Below the pieces are notes generated by a model, which saw only the letters and a list, made by a program, of their open reading frames with translations, had not been told where the DNA came from and did not search any database. A stretch of 64,000 bases of DNA. It comes from Chryseobacterium sp. JJR-5R. GTDB lineage: Bacteria; Bacteroidota; Bacteroidia; Flavobacteriales; Weeksellaceae. Numbering within the stretch: position 1 is the first letter of the stretch; every line of letters begins with the position of its first letter. A program made the position numbers and the translations under genes. Below, one piece after another: positions 45,737 to 55,085 of the stretch. The stretch spans positions 3,782,001-3,846,000 of the forward strand of contig NZ_CP139137.1 of NCBI RefSeq assembly GCF_034047335.1, read 5' to 3'.

Positions 45737-46414
45737 ATGGGTAAAAACAAATTAGTAAGATTCGCAGAAAACAAAGTATTACCGAATGTAATCCAGCCGA
45801 CAAGGGAGGAAGCACTGAACGGCTTTGGCCTCAAAGGGAAATGGAGAACGGACTTCTTCAAAAACGACAACCCGATTGTTCTGGAGCTAGGATGCGGAAA
45901 GGGTGAATATTCTGTAGGACTTGCCAAGACTTTCACTGAGAAAAATTTTATCGGGATCGATATAAAAGGGGCAAGATTCTGGTTCGGGGCCAAAGAAGCG
46001 GTTGAAAGCGGCATGAAAAATGTTGCTTTTTTAAGAAGCCAGATCGAATTGGTTGACCATTTTTTCGGGGAAAATGAAGTGGATGAAATCTGGATTACGT
46101 TTCCGGATCCGCAGATCAAATACAGGCGCACAAAGCACAGGCTCACCCATCCTGACTTTTTAGAGAGGTACAAAAAATTCCTTAAGCCCGGCGGAATCGT
46201 TCATTTAAAAACAGATTCTGAATTCCTTCACGGCTACACATTGGGGTTCTTACAGGGCGCAGGCTATGAAATCATTACGGCGCACAATGATATTTACGGA
46301 GCTCCGGAATATGACCCGGATACGCCTCATTTAAGGGATATCAGGACCTATTATGAAGAACTGTTTTCGGCCAAAGGAAAAACAATTACCTATATTAAAT
46401 TCAGGATCAATTAA
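45737..46414 (+). CDS. trmB: tRNA (guanine(46)-N7)-methyltransferase
   Basis: TrmB methylates G46 in the variable loop of tRNAs with SAM. The 225-residue protein has SAM motif LELGCGKGEYSVGLAKTF, GIDIKGARFWFGAKEA and the TrmB signature WITFPDPQIKYRRTKHRLTHPDFL. The ATG at 45737 is preferred because the -7 box TATTTTTG occupies 45711-45718. It has its own terminator. Confidence 0.95.
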   Translation: MGKNKLVRFAENKVLPNVIQPTREEALNGFGLKGKWRTDFFKNDNPIVLELGCGKGEYSVGLAKTFTEKNFIGIDIKGARFWFGAKEAVESGMKNVAFLRSQIELVDHFFGENEVDEIWITFPDPQIKYRRTKHRLTHPDFLERYKKFLKPGGIVHLKTDSEFLHGYTLGFLQGAGYEIITAHNDIYGAPEYDPDTPHLRDIRTYYEELFSAKGKTITYIKFRIN

Positions 46415-46447
46415 AAAAATTTAATCGTTCCGATTAGTTATAATAAG

Positions 46448-46477
46448 GGATGCCCATAAAAGAGGCATCCTTTTTTT
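46448..46477 (+). terminator. Terminator of trmB
   Basis: GGATGCC (46448-46454) pairs with GGCATCC (46464-46470), followed by seven T bases. Confidence 0.88.
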
Positions 46478-46622
46478 ATTCATTATTTATTTAATTGCTG
46501 CCTAAAAAAGATGACCGAATGTATGCGAAAGAAAATTTTCAATAAAAACAATTGTATATAATCCGGAAAAAAGGCTGCTGAAAAAAGTAAAAATATTACA
46601 TTTACACCCAGATACTTTGTCA

Positions 46623-47102
46623 ATGAAAATACTACTTTCCTTTTCTGTCATGGCTGCTTTATTTCTGAACAGCTGCGGCAGCACAGCTCCGAAGAAACCT
46701 GCTTATCCTGTAAGAAAAACGGTTCCTGCCGTTGTTCCTGCGGTTTCAAATACGGGAAGCAGTACTACGCCTGCGGCGCAGGCAGAAAGAGAATATCAGG
46801 CATTAACTAAAACCTACAAATCCGAAACGGCTGCGGTTTTAACGGATATGCTGAACGGTTCCTCGGATCCGACCAGAACATCGGTTACGGCAGAAAATAA
46901 ATCCCGCTGTAATATCGTGCTGACCGTCAGCGGAAACAACTACTTTAAGAAAATTCCGATCGGGATCAATAAAAAGGCTGCCGTTATGGTTCCGAAAAAC
47001 CAGAATTACAACTTTTCAGGGATGATCTGTGATGCAGTGTACCAGAAAACCAAATTCGTAAGCAGTGCTTACAGCCTGGTGCTTTCAAATCAGGCCGACT
47101 GA
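46623..47102 (+). CDS. Lipoprotein with DUF6759-like domain (paralogue 3)
   Basis: The start at 46623 gives 159 residues with lipoprotein signal MKILLSFSVMAALFLNSC (Cys18). The C-terminal half has TSVTAENKSRCNIVLTVSG, FKKIPIGINKKAAVMV and YNFSGMICDAVYQK, the same cysteine-bearing pattern as the proteins at 28318-29031 and 44875-45657, but more diverged. It is a lipidated member of the family, envelope-located, function unknown. It lies convergent to rpsB, next to the likely rearrangement point. Confidence 0.7.
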   Translation: MKILLSFSVMAALFLNSCGSTAPKKPAYPVRKTVPAVVPAVSNTGSSTTPAAQAEREYQALTKTYKSETAAVLTDMLNGSSDPTRTSVTAENKSRCNIVLTVSGNNYFKKIPIGINKKAAVMVPKNQNYNFSGMICDAVYQKTKFVSSAYSLVLSNQAD

Positions 47103-47157
47103 TTAAAATGAACTGTGACACTGAAGATTAACCTAAATCCCTCAGCTTTATCAAATA

Positions 47158-47192
47158 AAAAAACCACTGAATCTGAGATCCGGTGGTTTTTT
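47158..47192. terminator. Bidirectional terminator between paralogue 3 and rpsB
   Basis: AAAACCAC and GTGGTTTT form the stem, with A-run and T-run on the outer sides; it serves both converging genes. Confidence 0.85.
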
Positions 47193-47213
47193 GTATGGTA
47201 AGGAAAACCTTAA

Positions 47214-47975
47214 TTATTCTCCGTCAAAGTCAGCATCTTTATCAGCAGATACTGCTTCTCCTTCTTCTTTAGATTTTTCTTTATCAGCTTTTCTCTGAGA
47301 CTGACCTTCTTTGATAGAATCTGAAACAATGTTCAGGATCATATCGATGGATTTAGAAGCATCATCGTTTCCTGGGATAACGAAGTCTACTTTTCTAGGG
47401 TCAGAATTGGTATCAACAATACCGAAAACAGGAATTCCTAATTTCTTAGCTTCCGTTACAGCGATGTGCTCTCTCATGATATCTACAACGAAGATTGCAG
47501 AAGGAAGACGAACCATGTCAGAGATAGAACCTAAGTTTTTCTCCAGGTTAGCTCTTTGTCTGTCTACCTGTAATCTTTCTTTTTTAGATAAAGTTTCGAA
47601 CGTACCGTCTTTTTTCATTTTGTCGATAGAGTTCATCTTCTTTACAGCCTTTCTGATCGTAACGAAGTTCGTTAACATACCTCCCGGCCATCTTTCTGTG
47701 ATATAAGGCATATTAAGTTCAGCAGCATGCTTAGCAACTACTTCTTTCGCCTGCTTTTTAGTGGCTACGAAAAGAACTTTTTTACCTGCAGAAGTTAATT
47801 TTTCCAAAGCGCTGCACGCTTCATCCAGTTTAACTGCTGTTTTATGTAAGTCTACAATGTGAATACCGTTTTTCTCCATAAAAATGTATGGAGCCATATT
47901 TGGATTCCACTTTCTGGTCATGTGACCGAAGTGTACGCCAGCCTCTAGAAGGTCTTTTACATTTGCTTTTGCCAT
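47214..47975 (-). CDS. rpsB: 30S ribosomal protein S2
   Basis: The 253-residue protein begins MAKANVKDLLEAGVHFGHMTRKWNP, standard for S2, and has GIHIVDLHKT, RWPGGMLTNF and GIVDTNSDP. It ends in an acidic/lysine-rich tail as in other Bacteroidota S2. It is the last gene of rplM-rpsI-rpsB here; tsf, its usual follower, is at 29178-30002 in opposite orientation. The 182-base leader before it holds a heptamer palindrome and a small hairpin. Confidence 0.97.
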   Translation of the reverse strand: MAKANVKDLLEAGVHFGHMTRKWNPNMAPYIFMEKNGIHIVDLHKTAVKLDEACSALEKLTSAGKKVLFVATKKQAKEVVAKHAAELNMPYITERWPGGMLTNFVTIRKAVKKMNSIDKMKKDGTFETLSKKERLQVDRQRANLEKNLGSISDMVRLPSAIFVVDIMREHIAVTEAKKLGIPVFGIVDTNSDPRKVDFVIPGNDDASKSIDMILNIVSDSIKEGQSQRKADKEKSKEEGEAVSADKDADFDGE

Positions 47976-48042
47976 GTTTTCTGTTTTTGTTAGTTTACTT
48001 TCCGTCTCTTAAACAATCAACAACTTCTTTAGATGGGAGAAG

Positions 48043-48059
48043 CGTTTGGATGCTAAACG
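48043..48059 (-). promoter_or_regulatory. Small hairpin in the rpsB leader
   Basis: CGTTT (48059-48055 on the minus strand) pairs with AAACG (48047-48043) across a 7-base loop, about 70 bases before the rpsB start. It could be part of an S2 autoregulatory leader, but no known motif was recognised. Confidence 0.25.
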
Positions 48060-48084
48060 TAACGGGCAATTTTAAAATTAGATT

Positions 48085-48155
48085 AATAGATTTCAGATAC
48101 AAGATAACAGACGAAAAAAAGTCTGAAATCTGATATCTCCAATCTGAAGTCTGAA
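48085..48155. repeat. Heptamer-repeat palindrome between rpsI and rpsB
   Basis: The left arm (48085-48112) is four 7-base units of type NNCAGAY in phase. After an 8-base A-rich loop, the right arm (48121-48155) is five units of the reverse type RTCTGNN in phase. Together they fold back on each other. It ends just behind the rpsI stop codon, inside the ribosomal protein operon. Confidence 0.65.
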
Positions 48156-48157
48156 AA

Positions 48158-48544
48158 TTAACGTTTTGAGAACTGGAATCTCTTTCTTGCTTTTTTCTGA
48201 CCTGGCTTCTTTCTTTCCACCATTCTTGCGTCTCTTGTAAGTAAACCAGCAGGTTTCAAAGCTAATCTGAATTCAGCATTGATTTCACATAAAGCTCTTG
48301 AAATACCTAATCTGATAGCCTCTGCCTGACCTGTATTACCACCACCGAAAACATTAACGGTAACGTCATACTGACCAACAGTTTCAGAAAGGATAAACGG
48401 CTGGTTTAATTTATAAACCATCACGTCTGTAGAGAAATAAGTTGCAGCATCTTTACCGTTTACTGTAATGTTACCGGTTCCCGGCTTTACATAAACTCTA
48501 GCTACAGAAGTTTTTCTTCTTCCGATTTTGTGAACTATAGACAT
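48158..48544 (-). CDS. rpsI: 30S ribosomal protein S9
   Basis: The 128-residue protein has the S9 pattern [23 protein letters not shown] near the N-terminus, [19 protein letters not shown] in the middle and the basic tail ending [12 protein letters not shown], which reaches the P-site tRNA. It follows rplM by six bases. Confidence 0.97.
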   Translation of the reverse strand: MSIVHKIGRRKTSVARVYVKPGTGNITVNGKDAATYFSTDVMVYKLNQPFILSETVGQYDVTVNVFGGGNTGQAEAIRLGISRALCEINAEFRLALKPAGLLTRDARMVERKKPGQKKARKRFQFSKR

Positions 48545-48550
48545 AATTAA

Positions 48551-49006
48551 TTATTTAAATTCGTTAACATTAATTGTTTTAGGCTGTTGAGCTTCGTGCT
48601 TGTGCTCAGTTCCTTCATATAAATAAAGGTTCTTCAGCAATGCAGATCCTAATCTGTTTTTCGGAAGCATTCCTTTTACGGATTTTTCCAATACTTTTAA
48701 AGAATCTTTCTTTTGAAGTTCAGCCGCAGTCATAGACTTCTGACCACCAGGATAACCTGTATGCCAGATGTACGTCTTATCGTCCCACTTGTTTCCGGAA
48801 AGGGTAACTTTCCCAGCATTCAAAACAATTACATTATCACCGCAATCTACATGGGGTGTAAAGTTTGTTTTGTGCTTACCTCTCAAAATCTTTGCAACCG
48901 TAGAAGCTAGTCTTCCTAACGGCTGTCCTTCAGCGTCTACCACAACCCATTCTTTATTAGCAGTAGCTTTGTTCGCTGAAACAGTTTTGTAACTTAATGT
49001 ATTCAC
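48551..49006 (-). CDS. rplM: 50S ribosomal protein L13
   Basis: The 151-residue L13 has WVVVDAEGQPLGRLASTVAKILRGKHK near the N-terminus, NVIVLNAGKVTLSGNKWDDKTYIWHTGYPGG, and GMLPKNRLGSALLKNLYLYEGTEH. It is the first gene of the operon and has a well-formed promoter at 49053-49082. A short hairpin (CCCT/AGGG, about 49036-49048) lies in its leader. Confidence 0.97.
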   Translation of the reverse strand: MNTLSYKTVSANKATANKEWVVVDAEGQPLGRLASTVAKILRGKHKTNFTPHVDCGDNVIVLNAGKVTLSGNKWDDKTYIWHTGYPGGQKSMTAAELQKKDSLKVLEKSVKGMLPKNRLGSALLKNLYLYEGTEHKHEAQQPKTINVNEFK

Positions 49007-49052
49007 ACGTTTTAGTTAAAGATTAAACATAATTTTCCCCTAAAAGGGTGTG

Positions 49053-49082
49053 CAAAGGTACACATTATTTTCAGAATGCAAA
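49053..49082 (-). promoter_or_regulatory. Promoter of rplM-rpsI-rpsB
   Basis: On the minus strand, TTTG (49082-49079), an 18-base spacer and TACCTTTG (49060-49053) match the Bacteroidetes consensus. Confidence 0.78.
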
Positions 49083-49341
49083 AACATATTTTGTTTTAAA
49101 TACTCAGGCCCTTTATTTGTGTTATTTTGTTAAGAACGTGCATACTACACAATGAAGGCGTAAATATGATAAAAAAATTATGCGTTTTAATTACGCTGAG
49201 AATAAAAAGTATGTTACTGTTCCTCTATAATTTATAAAGGAAATATTCATATAAATCTGCTTCTTCTGCTTATAATGGAAAGCAAGCTGCATCAAAGTTC
49301 TAATGAAACAATGAATATAACGGAATGTGATGGGATAAGAA
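49083..49341. other. Gene-free spacer upstream of the ribosomal operon
   Basis: AT-rich sequence with no convincing gene. Apart from short chance hairpins I see no clear structure. Confidence 0.4.
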
Positions 49342-49674
49342 TTACTTCCTGAGCGTTTTATTTGCCCGGAAACTGGCAATCAGGTAATAAGCCACAAAAA
49401 CCGTTGAGAATTTCAGGATGGAAGGAATCGCAAGTTCAAGATTGAAAAGCAGGGTTCCAACCATGACAAGTGCTCCCATGGCAGAAAAAGAATATCCCAT
49501 TTTCTGAGACAGGGTAAAGTCAGGCGTATCCAGGTAATAAGCAATCCCCCACGCAAAACCGAAAGCAAGTGCGTAATAAATATCGAGTCCGATATTTTCT
49601 GAACTGTAAAAGAAATAATTGATCAAAAAACTGACAACCGTTCCCAACGCAAAATATAAGAGTGCCTTTTTCAT
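49342..49674 (-). CDS. Small integral membrane protein
   Basis: The start at 49674 gives 110 residues with three to four hydrophobic helices (about 3-20, 32-50, 62-82, 86-104) and a basic C-terminus (RANKTLRK). I do not recognise a family. A -7 box TATTTTTG on the minus strand (49709-49702) lies about 28 bases upstream and supports this start over one 10 codons earlier. Isolated gene, function unknown. Confidence 0.65.
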   Translation of the reverse strand: MKKALLYFALGTVVSFLINYFFYSSENIGLDIYYALAFGFAWGIAYYLDTPDFTLSQKMGYSFSAMGALVMVGTLLFNLELAIPSILKFSTVFVAYYLIASFRANKTLRK

Positions 49675-49904
49675 ACTCAAGATAAATAAAATAATAAGAT
49701 GCAAAAATAGAGATTTTTAATTTGGAGAGCCTGAAATTAATCAATCAGGAAATAAAACGGTTGAAACAGGCCTGCAGCCCGGCAGTGATATATTTAAGTA
49801 TTTTCTTTTAAATCCAAAATACTAAAAACCAATTATTTAAATATAAAGCACAGGTTGTTATTTTATTATTATATTTGAAAATTCAGAAAATTTCTAGATT
49901 TTTT

Positions 49905-52900
49905 ATGGAAACCCAAAAATATACTCCAATAAATAAAGTAAGAATCGTTACCGCGGCTTCATTGTTTGACGGCCACGATGCAGCGATTAATATCATGCGG
50001 CGCGTGATCCAGGGAACAGGATGTGAAGTCATCCACCTTGGCCATGATAAGTCGGCAGAAGAAGTAGTGAATACGGCCATTCAGGAAGATGCGAATGCCA
50101 TTGCCCTTACCTCTTACCAGGGCGGCCACAACGAATATTTCAAATACATCTATGACCTTTTGAGGGAAAAAAATTCTCCACAGATCAAGATTTTCGGCGG
50201 CGGCGGCGGTGTAATTCTTCCTGAAGAAATCGAAGACATCATGTCTTACGGAATCGACAGGATCTATTCTCCGGACGACGGGCGGGAACTCGGTTTACAG
50301 GGCATGATTGATGATCTGGTGAAAAGATCAGACTTCGCAACCGGAAAAGAAGTTACGGCTGAAGACCTAGATTCCATCAGTTTTGAGAATTCTACCAGCA
50401 TTGCTAAAATTATTTCGGCTGTTGAAAATTTCTCGGAAGAAAAACCGGATTTGGTAAAAGCGATTGACGAAAAATCAAAAGATTTAAATATTCCAATCAT
50501 CGGGATCACAGGTACAGGCGGAGCTGGGAAATCTTCTTTGACAGACGAGCTGGTAAGACGTTTTATCCGTTCAAATCCCGACAAAAAAATTGCTATCATC
50601 TCCATTGACCCTTCCAAAAAGAAAACCGGCGGTGCACTTTTAGGAGACCGAATCCGTATGAATGCGATCAACGATCCGAGGGTATATATGCGTTCAATGG
50701 CAACAAGGGAAAACAATGTTTCCGTTTCTCCGTTCATCCATTCTGCTCTGAATGTCCTGAAACTGGCTCATCCTGATGTGATCATTTTAGAAACTTCAGG
50801 TATTGGACAATCCGGCTCGGAAGTATCTGATTTTGCAGACGTTTCCATGTATGTCATGACTCCTGAGTACGGAGCTTCCACGCAGCTGGAAAAAATCGAC
50901 ATGCTGGATTATGCAGATCTGGTCGCTTTGAATAAATCCGACAAACGCGGCGCTTTGGATGCCCTTCAGGCCGTAAAGAAACAGTTCCAGAGAAACCATT
51001 TGTTATGGGAAAGTCCGCTGGATGACATGCCGGTGTATGCAACAAAAGCATCTCAGTTCAACGATCACGGAACCACTGATTTATACAATAGATTAATTGA
51101 AAAAGTTAACGACAAATATTCTGATTTAAATCTAAAAGGTTTTGTTGAACAAGAAGTTTCTGAAGACATCACTATAATTCCTCCCAAAAGAGTTCGTTAT
51201 TTATCAGAAATTGTTGAAAATAATAGAATTTATGACGCCAATGTTGAAAAACAGGCTGATTTAGCAAGGAAAATGTATCACATTGAAGGCGTGAGAAGCT
51301 TCCTTTCCAACGAAGTGCTGGATGCCGAATATCAGAAAGCTGAAAAAGAGCTTCAGCAGGAGAATATCGACTTTCTACAGACATGGGATGATACAAAAGA
51401 GGCTTTCAAAGCCGAGTTTTATTCTTATTTCGTCCGCGGAAAAGAAATCAAGGTGGAAACCTCAACAGAATCTTTGTCACACTTAAGAATTCCAAAAATT
51501 TCTTTACCGAAATATACCGACTGGGGCGACCTGATCAAATGGAAAGGCCAGGAAAACCTTCCGGGAGGATTTCCTTACACCGCCGGAATTTATCCTTTTA
51601 AAAGAACCGGAGAAGATCCCACGAGGATGTTTGCCGGAGAAGGCGGGCCTGAAAGAACCAACAGAAGGTTCCATTATGTTTCTGCGGAAATGGATGCCAA
51701 ACGTCTGTCAACCGCTTTTGATTCGGTAACTTTATACGGCCAGGATCCTGCCCTGCCACCGGATATTTACGGCAAAATCGGGAATGCGGGGGTTTCCATC
51801 GCCACTTTGGATGATGCCAAAAAATTATATTCCGGATTTGACCTGGTGAATGCCATGACTTCGGTTTCCATGACGATCAACGGCCCGGCACCAATGCTGT
51901 TGGCCTTTTTCATGAATGCAGCCATTGACCAGAATGTTGAAAAATATATTGCTGAAAACGGACTGGAAGCTAAAGTAGAAGAAGTTTTAAAAGCAAAATT
52001 TGACGATAAAGGCTTGGCCAGGCCGAAATATAACGTAGAATTGCCTCCGTCCAATAACGGTTTGGGCTTAAAATTATTAGGAATCACAGGGGATGAAGTC
52101 ATTCCTGCGGAAGTTTATGCTGAAATTAAAGCTAAGACGATCGCAACCGTTCGCGGTACCGTCCAGGCTGATATCTTAAAAGAAGACCAGGCCCAGAACA
52201 CCTGTATTTTCTCTACTGAATTTGCCCTTAGATTGATGGGTGACGTCCAGGAATATTTCATCACGGAAAAAGTAAGGAACTTCTACTCCGTTTCTATTTC
52301 CGGATATCACATTGCAGAAGCGGGCGCAAACCCGGTTTCCCAGCTGGCATTTACCTTAGCCAACGGTTTCACGTATGTTGAATATTACCTGTCAAGAGGG
52401 ATGGACATCAATGATTTTGCCCCGAATTTATCCTTCTTCTTTTCCAACGGGATCGATCCTGAATACTCCGTGATCGGACGTGTAGCCAGAAGGGTCTGGG
52501 CAAAAGCCATGAAGCTTAAATACGGTGCGGATGAAAGAAGCCAGATGCTGAAATACCACATCCAGACTTCCGGACGTTCGCTTCACGCACAGGAAATTGA
52601 TTTCAATGATATCAGGACCACGCTTCAGGCGCTTTATGCCATCTATGACAACTGTAATTCACTGCACACCAATGCTTATGACGAAGCCATTACGACTCCT
52701 ACAGAGCAGTCAGTAAGAAGAGCCATGGCCATTCAGCTGATCATCAATAAAGAACTGGGACTGGCGAAAAACGAAAACCCGCTTCAGGGTTCATTTATTA
52801 TTGAGGAACTAACTGATCTGGTGGAAGAAGCCGTGTATGCGGAATTCGACAGAATCACGGAAAGAGGCGGCGTTTTAGGAGCCATGGAAACCATGTACCA

Positions 52901-53252
52901 GCGTTCAAAAATCCAGGAAGAATCCATGCATTACGAATGGCTGAAGCATACGGGGGAATATCCGATCATCGGAGTAAATACGTTCCTTGGGAAAGACGGT
53001 TCGCCGACAGTACGCCCGGGAGAAGTAATCCGTTCGACGGAGGAAGAAAAGCAGGTTCAGATTGAAACGCTTCACAACTTCCAGAAATCGAATGAAGATA
53101 AATCCGAAGACGCTTTAAAAACATTGCAGCATGCAGCCATCAACCAGCAGAACTTATTCAATGTCATGATGGATGCCGTTAAATACTGCTCGCTTGGGCA
53201 GATTACCAACGCACTTTTTGAAGTGGGCGGTAAATACAGAAGGAATATGTGA
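49905..53252 (+). CDS. icmF: IcmF, fused isobutyryl-CoA mutase with G-protein chaperone
   Basis: The 1115-residue protein joins three modules: a B12-binding domain at about 10-140 ([13 protein letters not shown] with the cobalt-coordinating His), a MeaB/ArgK-type GTPase at about 190-420 ([13 protein letters not shown]-loop), and the acyl-CoA mutase barrel from about 540 ([40 protein letters not shown]). This order is that of IcmF, which interconverts isobutyryl-CoA and n-butyryl-CoA; some members also act on related branched acyl-CoAs. The start at 49905 follows a -7 box TATATTTG (49870-49877). The last 18 codons are duplicated at 55091-55144, marking an insertion right behind the gene. Confidence 0.92.
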   Translation: METQKYTPINKVRIVTAASLFDGHDAAINIMRRVIQGTGCEVIHLGHDKSAEEVVNTAIQEDANAIALTSYQGGHNEYFKYIYDLLREKNSPQIKIFGGGGGVILPEEIEDIMSYGIDRIYSPDDGRELGLQGMIDDLVKRSDFATGKEVTAEDLDSISFENSTSIAKIISAVENFSEEKPDLVKAIDEKSKDLNIPIIGITGTGGAGKSSLTDELVRRFIRSNPDKKIAIISIDPSKKKTGGALLGDRIRMNAINDPRVYMRSMATRENNVSVSPFIHSALNVLKLAHPDVIILETSGIGQSGSEVSDFADVSMYVMTPEYGASTQLEKIDMLDYADLVALNKSDKRGALDALQAVKKQFQRNHLLWESPLDDMPVYATKASQFNDHGTTDLYNRLIEKVNDKYSDLNLKGFVEQEVSEDITIIPPKRVRYLSEIVENNRIYDANVEKQADLARKMYHIEGVRSFLSNEVLDAEYQKAEKELQQENIDFLQTWDDTKEAFKAEFYSYFVRGKEIKVETSTESLSHLRIPKISLPKYTDWGDLIKWKGQENLPGGFPYTAGIYPFKRTGEDPTRMFAGEGGPERTNRRFHYVSAEMDAKRLSTAFDSVTLYGQDPALPPDIYGKIGNAGVSIATLDDAKKLYSGFDLVNAMTSVSMTINGPAPMLLAFFMNAAIDQNVEKYIAENGLEAKVEEVLKAKFDDKGLARPKYNVELPPSNNGLGLKLLGITGDEVIPAEVYAEIKAKTIATVRGTVQADILKEDQAQNTCIFSTEFALRLMGDVQEYFITEKVRNFYSVSISGYHIAEAGANPVSQLAFTLANGFTYVEYYLSRGMDINDFAPNLSFFFSNGIDPEYSVIGRVARRVWAKAMKLKYGADERSQMLKYHIQTSGRSLHAQEIDFNDIRTTLQALYAIYDNCNSLHTNAYDEAITTPTEQSVRRAMAIQLIINKELGLAKNENPLQGSFIIEELTDLVEEAVYAEFDRITERGGVLGAMETMYQRSKIQEESMHYEWLKHTGEYPIIGVNTFLGKDGSPTVRPGEVIRSTEEEKQVQIETLHNFQKSNEDKSEDALKTLQHAAINQQNLFNVMMDAVKYCSLGQITNALFEVGGKYRRNM
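53194..53252 (+). repeat. Left copy of the direct repeat (icmF 3' end)
   Basis: The last 18 icmF codons including the stop match 55091-55144 in the same orientation and length. All differences in the sense codons are synonymous (Ala, Leu, Val, Gly, Lys and Arg codons), plus TGA versus TAG. Confidence 0.75.
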
Positions 53253-53270
53253 TGACAAAGAAATATAAAA

Positions 53271-53296
53271 AAGGCTGTTCAATGAACAGCCTTTAT
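53271..53296. terminator. Terminator between icmF and the islet gene
   Basis: AAGGCTGTTC and GAACAGCCTT form a 10-base stem with a 3-base loop. The long T-run is on the minus strand side, so it mainly ends the gene at 53301-54230; it can also stop icmF transcripts. Confidence 0.8.
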
Positions 53297-53300
53297 AATT

Positions 53301-54230
53301 TTATGAAATTTCTAAAATTAGCTTTATAGATATTTCTACAAATTTATCAAGAGGAATTTCACCTTTCATACTTTCATCATCTAACATTGATGTAATATCA
53401 ATTTCCGACCTAATTTTTGTTTTATTCTTCACAAAAAATGTTTTCGTAATCTTATTTAGCTGAAATGTAAATGAAACTTCGTCATAAAAATTCCCTTCAA
53501 TCTCAACTTGCTCATCACCTGTATAACTTTTACTATGAATATTAAACAAAACTTGTTTAAAGTTATCCTTTGTAGATGATTTTTGGAATACCAACTGAGT
53601 CGTCATTGTCCCATTATTAGAATCACTTACACCGTCGAACAATTCTGAAAAACTATTTGGAATGATATTTTTTTCAAGATTAATTTCTTTCAGCTCTCCA
53701 AACTCCATCATTCTTTGCATCAATTTTGAATTTGGTGCGTGTGAAAGTTTAATTCTGATTCTATTCTCACCTTCAAAACCTTTGCTCACTAAAAAATTAT
53801 TAAAGCAGTCTTCTAAGCTCTTTTGAATACTATGAGTGGACTTTCTTTGTAATACAATAAAGCCTTCTTGTTTATTTTTAGGAATTTGAGCATAGAAATT
53901 CAAAATTCTAGCTTGAAGTTCATCAGGACCAACAGAATAGTTGGTTTCATTAGTTTCTGGGTCGTTAATATTAACGGGGTCACCTGTCGTTCCCGCATCA
54001 AATTTACCAAAAATTTGTCTTTTTTCTTTGTCAAATTTATGTGGTTCTCTTAATGTAAGACTTTTATCTTTCCCGTTTTCATTAAACTTTTTAGTATTTG
54101 AAAAAATGTCTGTACAAAATTCGTCAAATAAATTTTGAAAATCAATTTTCCCAGGTAAGTTCGCTAAAAAGTGTTTTTCTCCTCTTTTATTTAAAATGGA
54201 GAATTTAAAAGTTGATACTTTGTAATTCAT
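53301..54230 (-). CDS. Unknown islet protein (309 residues), possible defence gene
   Basis: This is a soluble, highly charged protein with no signal peptide or membrane helix. Sequence such as FNSILNKRGEKHF-type N-terminal beta strands, RQIFGKFDAGTTGDPV, KQEGFIVLQRKSTHSIQKSLEDCFNNFL and a beta-rich C-terminus is unlike anything I recognise with confidence. It stands alone in the islet, with a minus-strand -7 box TACTTTTG (54375-54368) that would leave a leader of about 130 bases. Low GC and the flanking repeat speak for acquisition. Lone genes of this kind at insertion sites are often anti-phage genes, but this is inference. Confidence 0.6.
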   Translation of the reverse strand: MNYKVSTFKFSILNKRGEKHFLANLPGKIDFQNLFDEFCTDIFSNTKKFNENGKDKSLTLREPHKFDKEKRQIFGKFDAGTTGDPVNINDPETNETNYSVGPDELQARILNFYAQIPKNKQEGFIVLQRKSTHSIQKSLEDCFNNFLVSKGFEGENRIRIKLSHAPNSKLMQRMMEFGELKEINLEKNIIPNSFSELFDGVSDSNNGTMTTQLVFQKSSTKDNFKQVLFNIHSKSYTGDEQVEIEGNFYDEVSFTFQLNKITKTFFVKNKTKIRSEIDITSMLDDESMKGEIPLDKFVEISIKLILEIS

Positions 54231-54402
54231 AATGCATTTTTTCTTTTATAAATTTCTTAATAAATAATAATCTCATTTTTTAAATATTATTATTACTCTA
54301 ACGTTCGTGAGTGTTAAAAACGAATTTAATTTTGGAAAAAAGAAACATTTGAAGTATCTTTACACAACAAAAGTAGATGAGGTAATCTCACTTCTTCTTA
54401 AG

Positions 54403-54490
54403 TAATTTTGTTTAAAAAAATTAGGGGTCGCAATCCAAATTAAAACAAAATTTGATAAATTTTCCTCGGCTGTTTATTCAGCCTTTTTTT
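54403..54490 (+). ncRNA. Candidate small RNA in the islet
   Basis: A -7 box TAATTTTG (54403-54410) is followed 57 bases later by a good plus-strand terminator (GGCTG/CAGCC with seven T bases, 54468-54490), although the genes on both sides are on the minus strand. The enclosed 70-80 bases contain no ATG. No upstream TTG box is seen, so this is a weak candidate. Confidence 0.22.
54468..54490 (+). terminator. Plus-strand terminator inside the islet
   Basis: GGCTG (54468-54472), loop TTTATT, CAGCC (54479-54483), then seven T bases. No plus-strand gene precedes it. Confidence 0.6.
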
Positions 54491-54510
54491 ATATTTTCTT
54501 TCCCTCGATA

Positions 54511-54882
54511 TTATTTTTTTCTTTTAGTTAAAATAAAAAATTCTGCACGCTCAGAATTTTCTTTCCTTATATCATATATATAACTTTTATTTTTGTAATC
54601 AATTCCTTTTCTATCAAAAACATTTTTCAAATTAATGTAATAATATGAACCTGCTTTGGAAACTTTAAATGCCCCCTCTTCTGTTGTAGATGAAACCATA
54701 TATATTATTTCTCCCGCATTTTCACTATTAAATCCTATTTTAAAATAAGGTGTATCTTTTAATCCCATAAATTCTTCAGCACCAGAAGAAAAACCAATCT
54801 TACCAGTTTTCTGAATTGTTGCTTTTATTGAACCTCCTATTTTATCAGGATCTTCAAATATAATATCTTTTAAAAAATCCAT
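54511..54882 (-). CDS. Unknown small islet protein (123 residues)
   Basis: The protein begins MDFLKDIIFEDPDKIGGSIKATIQKTGKIGFSSGAEEFMGL and ends with a basic TKRKK. It is soluble, beta-rich by appearance, and without a recognised domain. It seems to be a small stand-alone protein with the look of a DNA-binding or structural fold, but nothing decisive is seen. It lies upstream of and parallel to the 309-residue gene; a gap of 280 bases suggests separate transcription. Confidence 0.6.
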   Translation of the reverse strand: MDFLKDIIFEDPDKIGGSIKATIQKTGKIGFSSGAEEFMGLKDTPYFKIGFNSENAGEIIYMVSSTTEEGAFKVSKAGSYYYINLKNVFDRKGIDYKNKSYIYDIRKENSERAEFFILTKRKK

Positions 54883-55085
54883 ACTATAATATTTAGTTAC
54901 AAATTTAAATAAATTATTTCATATATCAAAATATATAAAATAATTTATTAGATATACATCAATTTTATTTCAGTTTATTATAATTTAAAATCAAATTAAA
55001 TATATAATTCTTTATACTATTATTTATATAACAATAAATTATTCTTACTTATAAAAATCTTCTGTGGCTTTATAAATGTTATTTA

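Noticed and set aside
49167..49241. Tiny plus-strand frame of 24 codons upstream of rplM
   Set aside because: No promoter, homology or codon signal supports it.
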